From assembly GCA_937125395.1 (NCBI GenBank), contig CAKZLI010000060.1:1-64000 (forward strand): DNA of 64,000 nt. Reading direction: 5' to 3'. This document shows, piece by piece, positions 9,331 through 19,206 of this stretch. The stretch is from an uncultured Glaciecola sp. (lineage in GTDB: Bacteria; Pseudomonadota; Gammaproteobacteria; Enterobacterales; Alteromonadaceae). The notes under the pieces are model-generated. The model did no database searches, was not told where the DNA came from, and was given only the letters and a program-made list of their open reading frames with translations. The position numbers and the translations under genes were made by a program. How positions within the stretch are numbered: the first letter of the stretch is position 1; the number at the start of each line of letters is the position of its first letter.

Positions 9331-12300
9331 ATGACACTCAAGACAAATACCAACGTGGCGCCATATTATGATGACTATGATCCTACAAAGGGTTTTCATC
9401 GTATTTTGTTTAGGCCACGTACGGTACAAACGCGTGAATTAACGCAGCTTCAAACCATGCTCCAGCAACAAATCTCCAGTCTAGGATCTCATACTTTCAA
9501 TGAAGGAAGCGTTGTAATCCCAGGAGGTTTTGACGTAAATGTTTTTGATGTATCGATCACAATTGACTTCCTGTTGGGATCAACTATCGATTCTCTTACT
9601 GATTTTACTGATCATTTATATGTGCGTGGTGTAACATCAGGCCAGAGATTCCGTGTTGATCGTATCATTCCAGCCGAAGATGGTCATCGAGTCACCATCA
9701 TGGGTACAATCACATCAAATGCTGACAGTCCTATTCGTGTCAATGAAGAGATTTCATTTATACATGTCAACCAACTGGATGCTCAAACTACAATTGCAAC
9801 GGCAGTGGTTCGTACATCTGGTGTTGGTACTGTGGCAAATGTGGCTCATGGTGTTTATTTCGTTCGTGGATTCTTCGTTGAAGTTGAAGAGCATATTCAT
9901 GTTATTAGTCGTGACGTTGAAGTGCCGAATATTCGTGTCGGTTTTGATGTCATTGAAAATGTTGTGACGTCAACTGAAGATCCTACATTATTATCGAATG
10001 CTGCTGGCGAACCTAATGCCCGAGCTCCGGGAGCTGATCGCATCCAGATTAGACTTCAAGCCACTTCAAAGGACTTTAGTAATACTGGTGATGATGACTT
10101 CATCGAGCAAATGCGTTTCGTCAATGGTCGTCGTGCAACTCCAGTGAAAACAGATCAATATTCATTGATAGGTGACTCACTCGCACGTAGAACACATGAA
10201 GAATCAGGCGACTATACCGTAACACAGCATAAATTAGAAATGATTGAACATGCTCGTGAAGGTAACAACGGTGGTGTATACCCATCTCCTGACGGCAATG
10301 AAGCTAAGATGATTGCCTCAGTGAAACCAGGGATATCGTATGTTCGTGGTTATCGCGTCGAGAACGATTATGATGTTTATGTTGAGATGGATAAAGGGCG
10401 TGACACAGACCTTGCCAATAACTCGGTAACATCAGCTTTATATGGTGGTTACTTCGAAATTGCTGGTGGATCTCTAGGCGTCCCATCTGGCGAAGTCGGT
10501 GCTATATGGCAGTTGGTTAACACAGCAACTAACGTGATAGGCACATTTAAATCGTTCAGTTCGGTGTTTTCTGGTGGTGTTTGGCAAGTCTATGTTCGTG
10601 ACATTGAGTTAGATCAAGGTCAGACGATGGACAATGTCGCAAGCGTTCGCTGTTCGTTGAATGCAACTGTGGTGTTTTCTGGTGCTATGGTTAGTGCTGG
10701 TGTTGTTGAATCTCAGAACCAAACATTGATATTCCCATTACCTGTGAGTGGTGTTCGATCTATTACTCCAGCTGGTGGCAGTGATACCACATATACTGTT
10801 ATGCGTCAATACGCAGCGACCACTGATGGCAACGGCGACGTTACAATCAACTCAGGTGGTAACACTGTATTCAATCCTAACGTTGCTGATGTGTATATTT
10901 CGGCAGCAGACGGAACAGGAAACAGAATTCCAGCTACAGTGACACTAACAGGTGTTCCAGTTGGTTCGTCTATTAGAATCGATTCAACGGTAGTTAATAC
11001 CCCGATACGTGTTCATGCTCCTGTTATAAAACTGGAACCAACACCTCGAACTAAGACGCTTATTCGCGCCTCGCAGTCGCTGACATTTGGTTCTAACGGC
11101 AATCCTAATAACTTTGCTCAATTAGGCAACACAGATATCGTTCGCTTGGTGTCTGCAACAGACCCAACAACCGGAGACAATGTAATCAGCGAACTTACAT
11201 TGGATAACGGTCAAACAGATAGCTATTACAACCTTGGCTCGATTCGCACTATAGAACAGCATGAAGGTCGAACTATTGATGTCGAGTATGATTACTTTCA
11301 GCATGGTGCTGGGGATTACTTTGCAGTTGATTCATATTCAGCTATTGGCTACGATGAGATTTACTCTTACTTCGATAGTCAGGGTAATACGTTTACGTTA
11401 TCAGACAGTATCGATTATCGTCGTAGTAACCGAAGTGGCGTCGTTGATCTAGGTGATACAGTTCAACCAAACTCATCTATCCGTGCCGATGTTGAGTATT
11501 ATCTAGGTCGTGTCGATACAATCATTGCTTCAAGTGATGGTTCGTTTGGTGTGGTTCGCGGTCAGTCTGCAATTAACCCAGTACGTCCAAAGATTCCAGC
11601 GAATGCTATGCGATTGTATGATTTAGTTGTTCCTCCTTATACTTTTAACGTTGATAACGTTCTTAAGTTTGAGCAGGACAATAGCAACTACACGATGCGT
11701 GATATTGGCAAACTTGCTGATCGCATCACTCGCGTTGAAGAGACAAGTTCGTTAAACAGCTTAGAGCAGTCAACTATCAACACACAAATCATTGATCCAG
11801 CGACTGGCTTAGACCGCTTTAAAAACGGTATTGTTGCAGACCCAATGAAAGATGATCGTATCTTGGACATTTACAGTGATGAAACTCATTGTGCTTTCCG
11901 TGAGGGTACTGGCTTCTTGTATCCGCGTGATGTTGCGAATGCTGTTGATTTAACTTATATCGTAGGTGGTTTCGAACGCGATCTTATGGTTCAAGGTACA
12001 TTTACTACCGACACTAATGTGACTCAGCCGTGGGCTACTAACTGGATTAATGTCAATCCTTATGCCGAGTTCAACTGGTCGGGAACAATGAATCTAACTC
12101 CGGGAATGGACTTCTGGGTTGATACGCAAATTGCACCACCCCGTTATATTAATGTTACAGTGGATAATACTGGTGGTCAGCGTAATTCATCAACGGCTTC
12201 GGCTTGGAAGCGTGACAGAACATTCGGTGGATGGTGGGGTCGCCCTACTCAGAAACGTGCTGTTACAACCACAACAGTCACGAGCAATACTTCTTACGCT

Positions 12301-14091
12301 CAAGGTGCAAATGAAGTTATCAATGAGGAAGTGATTCCTTATATGCGTCCAATCCAAATTGCTTTTGAAGCGGAAGGTTTGCGTGCCAATACTCAGCTGT
12401 TTGCATGGTTCAATAACCGTAATGTTACTGAGTTTACTCAACAGACAGGTCAGTCTATCAATGCTCCGCTTATCACAGATGAGTATGGTCGCATAGACGG
12501 TATATTCCATCTACCTAACACGGACACTGTTAAGTTTTCAGCTGGTAGTGGCAACTTCCAGCTGGCGGATAACGCGGTTGTATCAACTGACCCTGATGCT
12601 CGCACAACGAACACAACGGCTCCGTTTGAATCAGGCGGTACGTTGGTTACAACACAGCAGAACATTATCAGAACGCGCACCTTGGGTATCACAAAGCGCA
12701 CAACAACTGAGTTCCGTCGATATGATCCTGTGGCTCAATCATTTGCGATTGACACAATAGGTGGTGAGTTCATTGATAGCATTGATGTCTACTTCCGCAC
12801 TAAGAGTCTTTCGGTTCCTGTTACTATGGAACTGCGTGGCATGGAAAACGGCATTCCAACGCATGAGGTATTGTCTCGTACGGTTGTATATCCAGATGAT
12901 GTGCAAACATCAGCCGACTCAACTTTAGCAACCAACTTCCAATTCAATCACCCTGTATATCTAGAACAGGACAGAGAGTATTGTTTCGTTGTGTTGGCTA
13001 ACACTCAGGACTATTTGATTTATTATGGTCAGTTGGGCGAACGTATCATCGGTGCTGGTGAGAAGCGTTTAACTAAACAGCCTCATACTGGTGTGATGTT
13101 TGTGAGTGCCAACGGTTCGACATGGTCTCCTAAACAGGACTCAGACCTTAAGTTCAGAATGCATCGCTGTGATTTCAACAGCCAAGAACACACCATCACA
13201 TTCCGTGGAGCTGCTGCTGCTGAGCCTGTTCTGCTTGAGAATAACCCATTCTCAACTGTGTCAGGTAGTGATATTGTTACGGTTCGCCAAGACAATCACG
13301 GTTTACGTGTTGGTGATTCAATCGACATTAGTGGGAGTGTCGGAGGCAACGGTATCTTGGCTGTTACTATCAACGCGACCCATGTGGTTACAAGCGTAAT
13401 AGATCACAAGACCTATACGCTTACAATGACAGAGGCGAATTCAACTGGTTTGATTCCGTCCACGGTCGCTTTTGTTACTGGTCGTTACTTGTTCAATCAG
13501 CTGTTCACAAGTGTAAATGCTCTTGTAATCAACGGCACGGACATCAAGTGGCGTTTACGTTATACTCAGGCTGATAGAACTCCAAGTGCTTGGATAGATT
13601 TCAATCCTGATGAAGAGCTGAACGTTAATACGGAAGGTTCGTATGGCGTGTCTACTGACTTTGAGATTCAGGCTGTGCTGACAACAACACAATACCTAAG
13701 TCCTCAAATTGACATGCATGGGTTTACAAGCATCGTTAACGGTTTCTTGGTCGATCCAGTTGTAACGAGTCATTCGTACGACACACGAGATTTGATGTTT
13801 AGTAGTCCATCAACCCAAGCCAACTTATATGTATCTGCTTTGTTACCTACTAACAGTAACATGAGAGTTTATATCAAGTTGCTCGATTCATCTGGGTCGT
13901 CCGCTGATATTGATTGGACTGAGGTAACACCTCACTTCCCAATTACAAACGATTCATCGAAAGTTAATGAATATCGTTATGTAATGGAACGTACTGAATC
14001 ATTCTCGGGTATACGAGTTAAGGTGGAAGGTTATGGGGACAGAACTGCTCCGCCTCTTATCAAAGACTTTAGGGCGATAGTCGTCACCTAA
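9331..14091 (+). CDS. Large tail structural protein, DUF4815 type (1586 aa)
   Basis: A 1586-aa virion protein. The N-terminus (NVAPYYDDYDPTKGFHRILF, RTVQTRELTQLQTMLQQQ, FNEGSVVIPGGFDV) is the hallmark of DUF4815 proteins, large tail/fibre components of many myoviruses. The middle carries further beta-rich blocks (FGSNGNPNNF, DYFQHGAGDYF). The C-terminal third (FAIDTIGGEFIDSIDVYFRTKS …) resembles a receptor-exposed beta region. SD AAGGTGG lies 8 nt before ATG 9331; an ATG at 9324 is out of frame. Own late promoter upstream, and its stop overlaps the next one. Probably a long-tail-fibre proximal or baseplate-peripheral part; the precise location is not known. Confidence 0.75.
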   Translation: MTLKTNTNVAPYYDDYDPTKGFHRILFRPRTVQTRELTQLQTMLQQQISSLGSHTFNEGSVVIPGGFDVNVFDVSITIDFLLGSTIDSLTDFTDHLYVRGVTSGQRFRVDRIIPAEDGHRVTIMGTITSNADSPIRVNEEISFIHVNQLDAQTTIATAVVRTSGVGTVANVAHGVYFVRGFFVEVEEHIHVISRDVEVPNIRVGFDVIENVVTSTEDPTLLSNAAGEPNARAPGADRIQIRLQATSKDFSNTGDDDFIEQMRFVNGRRATPVKTDQYSLIGDSLARRTHEESGDYTVTQHKLEMIEHAREGNNGGVYPSPDGNEAKMIASVKPGISYVRGYRVENDYDVYVEMDKGRDTDLANNSVTSALYGGYFEIAGGSLGVPSGEVGAIWQLVNTATNVIGTFKSFSSVFSGGVWQVYVRDIELDQGQTMDNVASVRCSLNATVVFSGAMVSAGVVESQNQTLIFPLPVSGVRSITPAGGSDTTYTVMRQYAATTDGNGDVTINSGGNTVFNPNVADVYISAADGTGNRIPATVTLTGVPVGSSIRIDSTVVNTPIRVHAPVIKLEPTPRTKTLIRASQSLTFGSNGNPNNFAQLGNTDIVRLVSATDPTTGDNVISELTLDNGQTDSYYNLGSIRTIEQHEGRTIDVEYDYFQHGAGDYFAVDSYSAIGYDEIYSYFDSQGNTFTLSDSIDYRRSNRSGVVDLGDTVQPNSSIRADVEYYLGRVDTIIASSDGSFGVVRGQSAINPVRPKIPANAMRLYDLVVPPYTFNVDNVLKFEQDNSNYTMRDIGKLADRITRVEETSSLNSLEQSTINTQIIDPATGLDRFKNGIVADPMKDDRILDIYSDETHCAFREGTGFLYPRDVANAVDLTYIVGGFERDLMVQGTFTTDTNVTQPWATNWINVNPYAEFNWSGTMNLTPGMDFWVDTQIAPPRYINVTVDNTGGQRNSSTASAWKRDRTFGGWWGRPTQKRAVTTTTVTSNTSYAQGANEVINEEVIPYMRPIQIAFEAEGLRANTQLFAWFNNRNVTEFTQQTGQSINAPLITDEYGRIDGIFHLPNTDTVKFSAGSGNFQLADNAVVSTDPDARTTNTTAPFESGGTLVTTQQNIIRTRTLGITKRTTTEFRRYDPVAQSFAIDTIGGEFIDSIDVYFRTKSLSVPVTMELRGMENGIPTHEVLSRTVVYPDDVQTSADSTLATNFQFNHPVYLEQDREYCFVVLANTQDYLIYYGQLGERIIGAGEKRLTKQPHTGVMFVSANGSTWSPKQDSDLKFRMHRCDFNSQEHTITFRGAAAAEPVLLENNPFSTVSGSDIVTVRQDNHGLRVGDSIDISGSVGGNGILAVTINATHVVTSVIDHKTYTLTMTEANSTGLIPSTVAFVTGRYLFNQLFTSVNALVINGTDIKWRLRYTQADRTPSAWIDFNPDEELNVNTEGSYGVSTDFEIQAVLTTTQYLSPQIDMHGFTSIVNGFLVDPVVTSHSYDTRDLMFSSPSTQANLYVSALLPTNSNMRVYIKLLDSSGSSADIDWTEVTPHFPITNDSSKVNEYRYVMERTESFSGIRVKVEGYGDRTAPPLIKDFRAIVVT

Positions 14092-14094
14092 GTA
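14088..14094 (+). promoter_or_regulatory. Late promoter motif CTAAGTA (neck operon)
   Basis: CTAAGTA overlapping the stop codon of the DUF4815 gene, 43 nt before ATG 14138. Confidence 0.55.
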
Positions 14095-14100
14095 ATAGCG

Positions 14101-14121
14101 AGGGGTAGATATCCTACCCCT
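14101..14121 (+). repeat. Perfect hairpin AGGGGTAG/CTACCCCT
   Basis: 8-bp perfect stem with a 5-nt loop just downstream of the late motif. It has no U tract, so it is more likely a 5' mRNA stabiliser or weak terminator than a strong terminator. Confidence 0.6.
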
Positions 14122-14137
14122 CATATCAGGAGCTTGT

Positions 14138-14356
14138 ATGTCAGATGTAAAGATTGAAGGCCACAATGATCTACGCAGAAGTAAGAAAGTCCCCGGATTA
14201 ATAGACAACATTAATGTGGAGGCGAGTCGAAGTCATTCTGCTTACCGAAATACTAATATTGCGCTTACTAAAGAAGTTAGTGAATTGAAGTCTCTTGTCA
14301 ATGCTCTGATAGTCAAGCAAACAGGTGAGCAAAATGACACAACCTCTATCGACTAG
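14138..14356 (+). CDS. Small hypothetical protein, late operon
   Basis: 72 aa, charged, with a predicted C-terminal helix (LTKEVSELKSLVNALIVKQ). SD AGGAGC sits 8 nt before the ATG. It is first behind a late promoter motif and overlaps the next gene by 23 nt. I do not recognise a family. Position before the membrane-anchored coiled-coil protein and gp13 suggests late expression, either a virion accessory or a lysis-related gene. Confidence 0.65.
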   Translation: MSDVKIEGHNDLRRSKKVPGLIDNINVEASRSHSAYRNTNIALTKEVSELKSLVNALIVKQTGEQNDTTSID

Positions 14357-14699
14357 TAACAAAACCGTTGCAGTAAGTGTAAGCTTGGGGTGTCTTGTGA
14401 GTATATTAGTGTCGGCCTTATCCTTCTCATATTTTATGGGTGGACAAAAGGAAGTCATTAGTGAACTACAGCGCGAAGGATCCAATATGGAATTGGCTAT
14501 CATCGAACTTACTAAAATGAGATCGGAGATAACTGGTGTGGCCTTAAGCGTTAACGGTTTAAAAAGTGAAATATCGGACTTGCGAGCTAGTTCAGATAAA
14601 TTGTCGAATGATGTCGATAAATTTAATCTATTCGTTGCACGTGAGCAGGGTAAACAGGATGCATTAAAGGAGCTCAAAGCCAATGGCATTATCGAATGA
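14334..14699 (+). CDS. Single-pass membrane protein with coiled coil
   Basis: 121 aa from ATG 14334, chosen over GTG 14325 because AGGTGA at 14323-14328 then spaces correctly. One hydrophobic segment lies near the N-terminus (about residues 11-36, VAVSVSLGCLVSILVSALSF). A ~80-aa heptad-rich helix follows (ISELQREGSNMELAII … LKSEISDLRASSDKLSNDV). This topology fits an inner-membrane spanin-like or other lysis accessory protein, but there is no partner lipoprotein next to it. It overlaps the gp13 gene by 17 nt. Function unknown. Confidence 0.6.
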   Translation: MTQPLSTSNKTVAVSVSLGCLVSILVSALSFSYFMGGQKEVISELQREGSNMELAIIELTKMRSEITGVALSVNGLKSEISDLRASSDKLSNDVDKFNLFVAREQGKQDALKELKANGIIE

Positions 14700-15438
14700 A
14701 GATGGATTTCTGGATTACATCATGCGTAAGCTTGGTGCTCCAACAGTCAAAGTAAATCTTGATGTTGAATCTATACAAGATGCTGTAACCGACGCCATAG
14801 AACGTTTCTGTGAACGCCACAAAGATGGCAGTGAGGAACATTATTATGTCGTTAAAGTGTCTGAAGATGACGCATTGAACGGTTATATAACTGTTCCAGT
14901 CGAAGCTCAAATCCAAGAATTGGAAGAACTGTTACCAACTAACGGCTATAACGTTGGTCAGTGGCATAATCCATCTTGGCAAATGGCAAAGTTGACAATC
15001 GGGTCAGGTGCTGGCGGTTCATCATACGGTCAGTTAAGATTAGCCGACTTTGTATCACTCAGACAACGCCTCGGAACCATCAATGATGTGTTAGGGGAGC
15101 GTTTTCCGTATACATTCAAACGCTACAAGCGACGCATCATCTGTCACTTTAATATTAATGTAGGTGATTGTTATGCTTTCAAAGCAAGCGAGCGTTGTGA
15201 TCCGCGTGTAGAAGGTAATGAGGATGCTTGGAATGATCCTTGGCTGAAGGCTTATGCCACCGCCCTTACCAAAGAACGCTGGGGTAATGTGTTGGTGAAA
15301 GCACAGGGCATAAAACTCCCTGGAGACATCGAGCTGGACGGAACCGGAATGTTATCGGAAGCGAAACAGGAAATCGAAACTCTCAATGATCAACTACAGA
15401 AAGAGTATGAAGAACCTATTGGCTTTCTACTACGATAA
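14683..15438 (+). CDS. 13: Neck protein gp13-like
   Basis: A 251-aa protein resembling T4 gp13 (309 aa), which closes the packaged head together with gp14. The N-terminus (FLDYIMRKLGAPTVKVNLD followed by IQDAVTDAIERFCERH) is the typical gp13 start: a helix, then a 'V-V-L' strand, then a helix. SD AAGGAG lies upstream inside the preceding gene. A gp14-like gene follows at once after a terminator and late motif, as in T4. Assignment from pattern plus synteny. Confidence 0.75.
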   Translation: MALSNEDGFLDYIMRKLGAPTVKVNLDVESIQDAVTDAIERFCERHKDGSEEHYYVVKVSEDDALNGYITVPVEAQIQELEELLPTNGYNVGQWHNPSWQMAKLTIGSGAGGSSYGQLRLADFVSLRQRLGTINDVLGERFPYTFKRYKRRIICHFNINVGDCYAFKASERCDPRVEGNEDAWNDPWLKAYATALTKERWGNVLVKAQGIKLPGDIELDGTGMLSEAKQEIETLNDQLQKEYEEPIGFLLR

Positions 15439-15440
15439 AT

Positions 15441-15476
15441 AAACCCTCATGACTTATGTCGTGAGGGTTTCTTTTT
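15441..15476 (+). terminator. Rho-independent terminator after gp13
   Basis: AAACCCTCA/TGAGGGTTT stem (15441-15449/15462-15470) followed by CTTTTT. Confidence 0.85.
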
Positions 15477-15481
15477 GGACG

Positions 15482-15488
15482 CTAAGTA
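15482..15488 (+). promoter_or_regulatory. Late promoter motif CTAAGTA (gp14 operon)
   Basis: CTAAGTA 25 nt before ATG 15514, immediately after the gp13 terminator. Confidence 0.6.
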
Positions 15489-15513
15489 GTCTTAAAATCC
15501 CAAGGTGAATGAA

Positions 15514-16170
15514 ATGGCTACTAGTAAATACTTCAATCATACCGCGAACACCGCTCAACAGAATCTAATTTCTGACCTCGTTACCGAGGCTATCCAGCAA
15601 CGCGGCATTGATGTCCACTACATTCCGAGAGAAGTTGTGGAAGACAATGAAACATTAAACGAGGCGGAAGTAAGTCGCTTCGAAAGTAACTATCCTATAG
15701 AGATGTACGTCGAACGAGTTGATAACTTCAACGGCGACGCCAGTATGTTCTCTAAGTTCGGTGGATTCTCTTTAGAAGATTCCATGACACTTGTTATCAG
15801 TAAAACGAGATATACCGAAGAGCTGTCACAGGTGAAGGACAAACCGGAACAAAAGGATATCATTTACATCCCATACGCTGATCTAACACTTGAGATACAA
15901 AAGGTGCTTGAGGATGAGTCATTCTACCAAATGGGTCAGAATTATGTATGGCGTGTTAAATGTACTAAGTTTAAATATGGAAATGAAGATTTTGAGACTG
16001 AGGTCGATGACTTGGATGATATGATAGACCAACTTGAGATGGAAGCTGATGCTGATCTTGGTGGAATACAGATTGTTAGTCAAACTCAAGAGGAACAGGA
16101 AGCTGACCCTGAGCCGACCCCAACCCGAAAAAGCCCGATAATTGATGTTGATATAGGTGATGTATTATGA
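15514..16170 (+). CDS. 14: Neck protein gp14-like
   Basis: 218 aa, compared with 256 for T4 gp14, the head-closure partner of gp13. YFNHTANTAQQNLISDLVTEAIQ, then GIDVHYIPREVV and MYVERVDNFNGDASMFSKFG, match the gp14 pattern of N-terminal helix and 'YIPR' strand. ATG 15514 was chosen over GTG 15505 because AAGGTGA is the SD. The C-terminus is acidic and Gln/Pro-rich. The stop overlaps the gp15 start (ATGA). Confidence 0.75.
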   Translation: MATSKYFNHTANTAQQNLISDLVTEAIQQRGIDVHYIPREVVEDNETLNEAEVSRFESNYPIEMYVERVDNFNGDASMFSKFGGFSLEDSMTLVISKTRYTEELSQVKDKPEQKDIIYIPYADLTLEIQKVLEDESFYQMGQNYVWRVKCTKFKYGNEDFETEVDDLDDMIDQLEMEADADLGGIQIVSQTQEEQEADPEPTPTRKSPIIDVDIGDVL

Positions 16171-16829
16171 GTCTGTTTAAGAAGTATTACTATCACGGGT
16201 CTATAGAGCGTTATACGTCTCTTTTTGGGTATCTGATGCAAGACATGCAATTAGAGTCCAATGGAAAGATTGTAAATCCCGAGCTGTTTTATGCTGGAGG
16301 CGAACATCGCGTTCAGAAGGATAAGCTACCTAAAGCCGGACTAAGATTCACAGGTATTGTTCCAAATGAACAGCGGTCATTAAACAGATACCAGAATCAA
16401 CACAATCAAGGCGGTGCTGTTCAGAATCAGCGTGTGGCCGGAGATTTACAATATGAATACACAATTCGTTGTAAAGCTCAAAGGGAATGCGTTCAGGTTC
16501 TAGAGCAAATTATTGGGGCTTTCATGCCATCCATCGACGTTGTGGTTCAAGATGAAGATATACTTGGAATACAACAAAGTATCACAATCAGATTAGATGA
16601 TTGGAGTATGGAAGATGACTGGGATGGTGAGGGTGAACAACCAAATTACTATGATCTGTCTGTGAATTTCACGCTGATGGGTCATATTTACCGATATGGC
16701 GTTGCCGACAATGGTGACGAGCATGTTATTAAGCGTGTAAGAGCTAAGTTATCAACCAACCCTGATGGATGCAAGCCGGAAGATTTAGAAGAGTGGGTTG
16801 ACGTAAGGAGTGATGATTATGTCGAATGA
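16167..16829 (+). CDS. 15: Tail sheath stabiliser / completion protein gp15-like
   Basis: 220 aa; T4 gp15 (272 aa) caps the tail and joins it to the neck. FKKYYYHGSIERYTSLFGYLMQD parallels the T4 start (FYNSSFRRYATLMGDLF). The block LQYEYTIRCKAQRECVQVLEQIIGAFMPSI parallels the T4 'YELSIFTRYEDDMFQIVEQILPYFQP' region. SLNRYQNQHNQGGAVQNQRV fits the variable loop. Coupled on both sides: ATGA overlap with gp14 and 11-nt overlap with gp16. Confidence 0.8.
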   Translation: MSLFKKYYYHGSIERYTSLFGYLMQDMQLESNGKIVNPELFYAGGEHRVQKDKLPKAGLRFTGIVPNEQRSLNRYQNQHNQGGAVQNQRVAGDLQYEYTIRCKAQRECVQVLEQIIGAFMPSIDVVVQDEDILGIQQSITIRLDDWSMEDDWDGEGEQPNYYDLSVNFTLMGHIYRYGVADNGDEHVIKRVRAKLSTNPDGCKPEDLEEWVDVRSDDYVE

Positions 16830-17424
16830 TGGAACTATGGGCGGACGCCTAATGGAAACACTAAGTGACGTTCGATCGGTGGACGGTGCTAAGGAACAAC
16901 TAGAGCGTGACATGAATCAAATGTCAGTCTATGACGAAGATCCGCTTGAGAAAAATACCCAGATAACCTCTATACCGATCCCTGAGACCAACTTCGACAA
17001 ACAGCAGACCTCTAACATTGCTGAGACAAGTGATTCTAACATCCAAGTCGACGCAGACAGAGCAAGGGACATGACTTATGCTATGCAAGACCTAACGGCC
17101 GAGTTGCTGGGTGGAGCTGTTAAAATGGCGTGTGAGACTCAGAATCCCCGAGCATATGGAATGGTGAACGACATGATGAACACCATGCGTGGTCTGAATA
17201 AAGATTTACTGGAAAATGCCAAGACCGTTCAGGATTTAACTCGTGGTGGTGGTTCTGTTGGTAAAGGTTCAACAACTGTTACTGTTGAAGAAGATGGTCA
17301 AGTTACTGTTGAGAAGACAGCTCCAACGACAAGTAACCTACTTGATATGGTCGAGGAACACCGTCGTAACAATAATGGCAGCTCTGAAGGAGCAGGTGAT
17401 ATCATAGATGTGGAGGCTGAATAA
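16819..17424 (+). CDS. 16: Small terminase subunit gp16-like
   Basis: 201 aa from ATG 16819; in-frame GTG 16810 and ATG 16813 are less likely because AAGGAG at 16805-16810 is the obvious SD. T4 gp16 (164 aa) recognises DNA and regulates the gp17 motor. Here residues ~80-135 (ARDMTYAMQDLTAELLGGAV … YGMVNDMMNTMRGLNKDLLE) form the central helical hairpin found in gp16, flanked by poorly conserved acidic tails. The stop overlaps the gp17 start by one base (TAATG). Confidence 0.75.
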   Translation: MSNDGTMGGRLMETLSDVRSVDGAKEQLERDMNQMSVYDEDPLEKNTQITSIPIPETNFDKQQTSNIAETSDSNIQVDADRARDMTYAMQDLTAELLGGAVKMACETQNPRAYGMVNDMMNTMRGLNKDLLENAKTVQDLTRGGGSVGKGSTTVTVEEDGQVTVEKTAPTTSNLLDMVEEHRRNNNGSSEGAGDIIDVEAE

Positions 17425-19166
17425 TGTCTTTTGCATCAACCGATATGGCTCCGATGAAAAAAGGCTTTAAGATACCCGATAATGAACTGTTCATGTCACA
17501 AACATACAGTCGAATCCCCGGACTTAAAGCTGCTCAACAGAACATCGAGCTGACACCAGAACAACAAATGGAGTTCTTTAAGTGTGCTACTGACTCCGTT
17601 TATTTCGTTAAGAATTATTACAAGATAACAAGCATTGATAAAGGCTTCATTATCTTTGACCCATATGACTATCAAGAAGAGTTGTTAAGGTCGTTTCAGA
17701 AAAACCGATTTAATATTGTATGTCAGTGTAGACAGAGTGGCAAGACCACAGTAGTGGCGGCATTCCTGTTATGGTATGCATTGTTCCATAAAGATAAAGA
17801 GATAGCGATTCTTGCCAACAAAGAGAGAGCCTCTTTGGAAGTAATGAACCGTATCCAAAAAGCATTGCTTGATTTACCTTTCTTCTTACAGCAAGGCGTT
17901 TCTAAGTACGGTGCTAAGGAAATGCGTTTCGAAAACGGCTCTATCGTTGCTTGTTATGCAACTTCAGGCGACTCGATTCGTGGTAAGTCAATCTCAACAT
18001 TGTATATCGATGAATTTGCGTTCGTTGATGGAGATGAAGAATTCTGGGAATCTACATACCCTACAATCGCTTCTGCAAAGAGCTCTACGTGTATTTTAAC
18101 ATCTACACCTAAAGGTCAGCGTGGTATGTTCTATAACCTATGGCAAGGTGCTTTCCCCGACGAAGAGGGTAAAACCAACGGCTTCGTACCGACTATGGTT
18201 AAATGGGATAATGTTCCGCCATACCGTGATGACCCTGAGTGGGAAGCTAATACTCGTCAACGTTTAGGTGATAGCCGTTTCGATCAGGAAATGGGTTGTT
18301 CATTCCGTGGTTCTGTTGGTACATTGATACCGTCAACATATTTGATGGCAATGCACTCTAAGCCTATAGCAGAATCTCCAAATGAATATACTAAGATACT
18401 TAGACCATTTGATCCTGATAGACGTTATATCGGCGTTGCTGACGTTGGGGGTGGCTTGGAGCAAGATTACAGTGTAATGACTATATTCGATGTTACTGAG
18501 TATCCTTATACGATTGCAGCAAAGTATCGATGTAATACAATAAGTCCATTGTTGTATCCGTATACAATGATAGATATGTGTTCCGCTTATGGTAATTGTG
18601 CTCTGTTGGTCGAGACTAACAATGATGTTGGTGGTCAGGCCATAACCGTACTGTGGTATGAACTGGAATATGAGGAGACCATTCTCACATCCAATGATGC
18701 CAAACGTGGTGGTAGTGGATTACGTATTGGTGGACGTGGTGCAAAACCAGGGGTTAAGACGACTTCGCGTGTAAGAAACATAGGTTGTTCTAACTTGCGC
18801 GTTATGATCGAGAAAGGTAAATTACTTATCGATGACATGGACACTATCGATGAGCTTGGTACTTTCATTCTTAACGGTGAGCGATACGAAGCCGACGAAG
18901 GTTGTCACGATGACTGCGTTATGACACTTGTGTTATTCTGTTGGTTGATTAAACAGGACTGGTTTGTCGACGAATTTGAACGTGATGTTTCAGCTGATAT
19001 GTATCGCAGTGCTTCTGAACGTGCAATAGCCGACATGATACCTTTTGGTGGAGTTGGAGGCCTAAGTAATCACAGTACGACAAGTCATGTGGTATCTCAA
19101 GGTGATAATTCCATGGTAGTTCATAGTGGCACCTCCGACGGCATGAAGGACTGGATGTGCAACTAA
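17424..19166 (+). CDS. 17: Terminase large subunit gp17-like
   Basis: 580 aa (T4 gp17: 610), the packaging ATPase and headful nuclease. Walker A is CRQSGKTT (residues 102-109). Walker B is LYIDEF, with the acidic residue D196 followed by E197. The coupling motif is TSTPKG. The RNase H-like nuclease has D340 (VADVGGG), E397 (LLVETNND) and D496/D497 (CHDDCVM). All key residues of both domains are present, so it should be active. It lies directly behind gp16; the stop codon is part of the late promoter motif for the sheath gene. Confidence 0.95.
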   Translation: MSFASTDMAPMKKGFKIPDNELFMSQTYSRIPGLKAAQQNIELTPEQQMEFFKCATDSVYFVKNYYKITSIDKGFIIFDPYDYQEELLRSFQKNRFNIVCQCRQSGKTTVVAAFLLWYALFHKDKEIAILANKERASLEVMNRIQKALLDLPFFLQQGVSKYGAKEMRFENGSIVACYATSGDSIRGKSISTLYIDEFAFVDGDEEFWESTYPTIASAKSSTCILTSTPKGQRGMFYNLWQGAFPDEEGKTNGFVPTMVKWDNVPPYRDDPEWEANTRQRLGDSRFDQEMGCSFRGSVGTLIPSTYLMAMHSKPIAESPNEYTKILRPFDPDRRYIGVADVGGGLEQDYSVMTIFDVTEYPYTIAAKYRCNTISPLLYPYTMIDMCSAYGNCALLVETNNDVGGQAITVLWYELEYEETILTSNDAKRGGSGLRIGGRGAKPGVKTTSRVRNIGCSNLRVMIEKGKLLIDDMDTIDELGTFILNGERYEADEGCHDDCVMTLVLFCWLIKQDWFVDEFERDVSADMYRSASERAIADMIPFGGVGGLSNHSTTSHVVSQGDNSMVVHSGTSDGMKDWMCN

Positions 19167-19169
19167 GTA
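19163..19169 (+). promoter_or_regulatory. Late promoter motif CTAAGTA (tail sheath)
   Basis: CTAAGTA overlapping the gp17 stop codon, 37 nt before ATG 19207. Confidence 0.6.
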
Positions 19170-19206
19170 TCTTTACATAAATTAATATAAACGAGAGGAT
19201 AACTCT

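Noticed and set aside
17901..17907. CTAAGTA inside gene 17 as a promoter
   Set aside because: Lies in coding sequence far from any start; expected by chance for a 7-mer.
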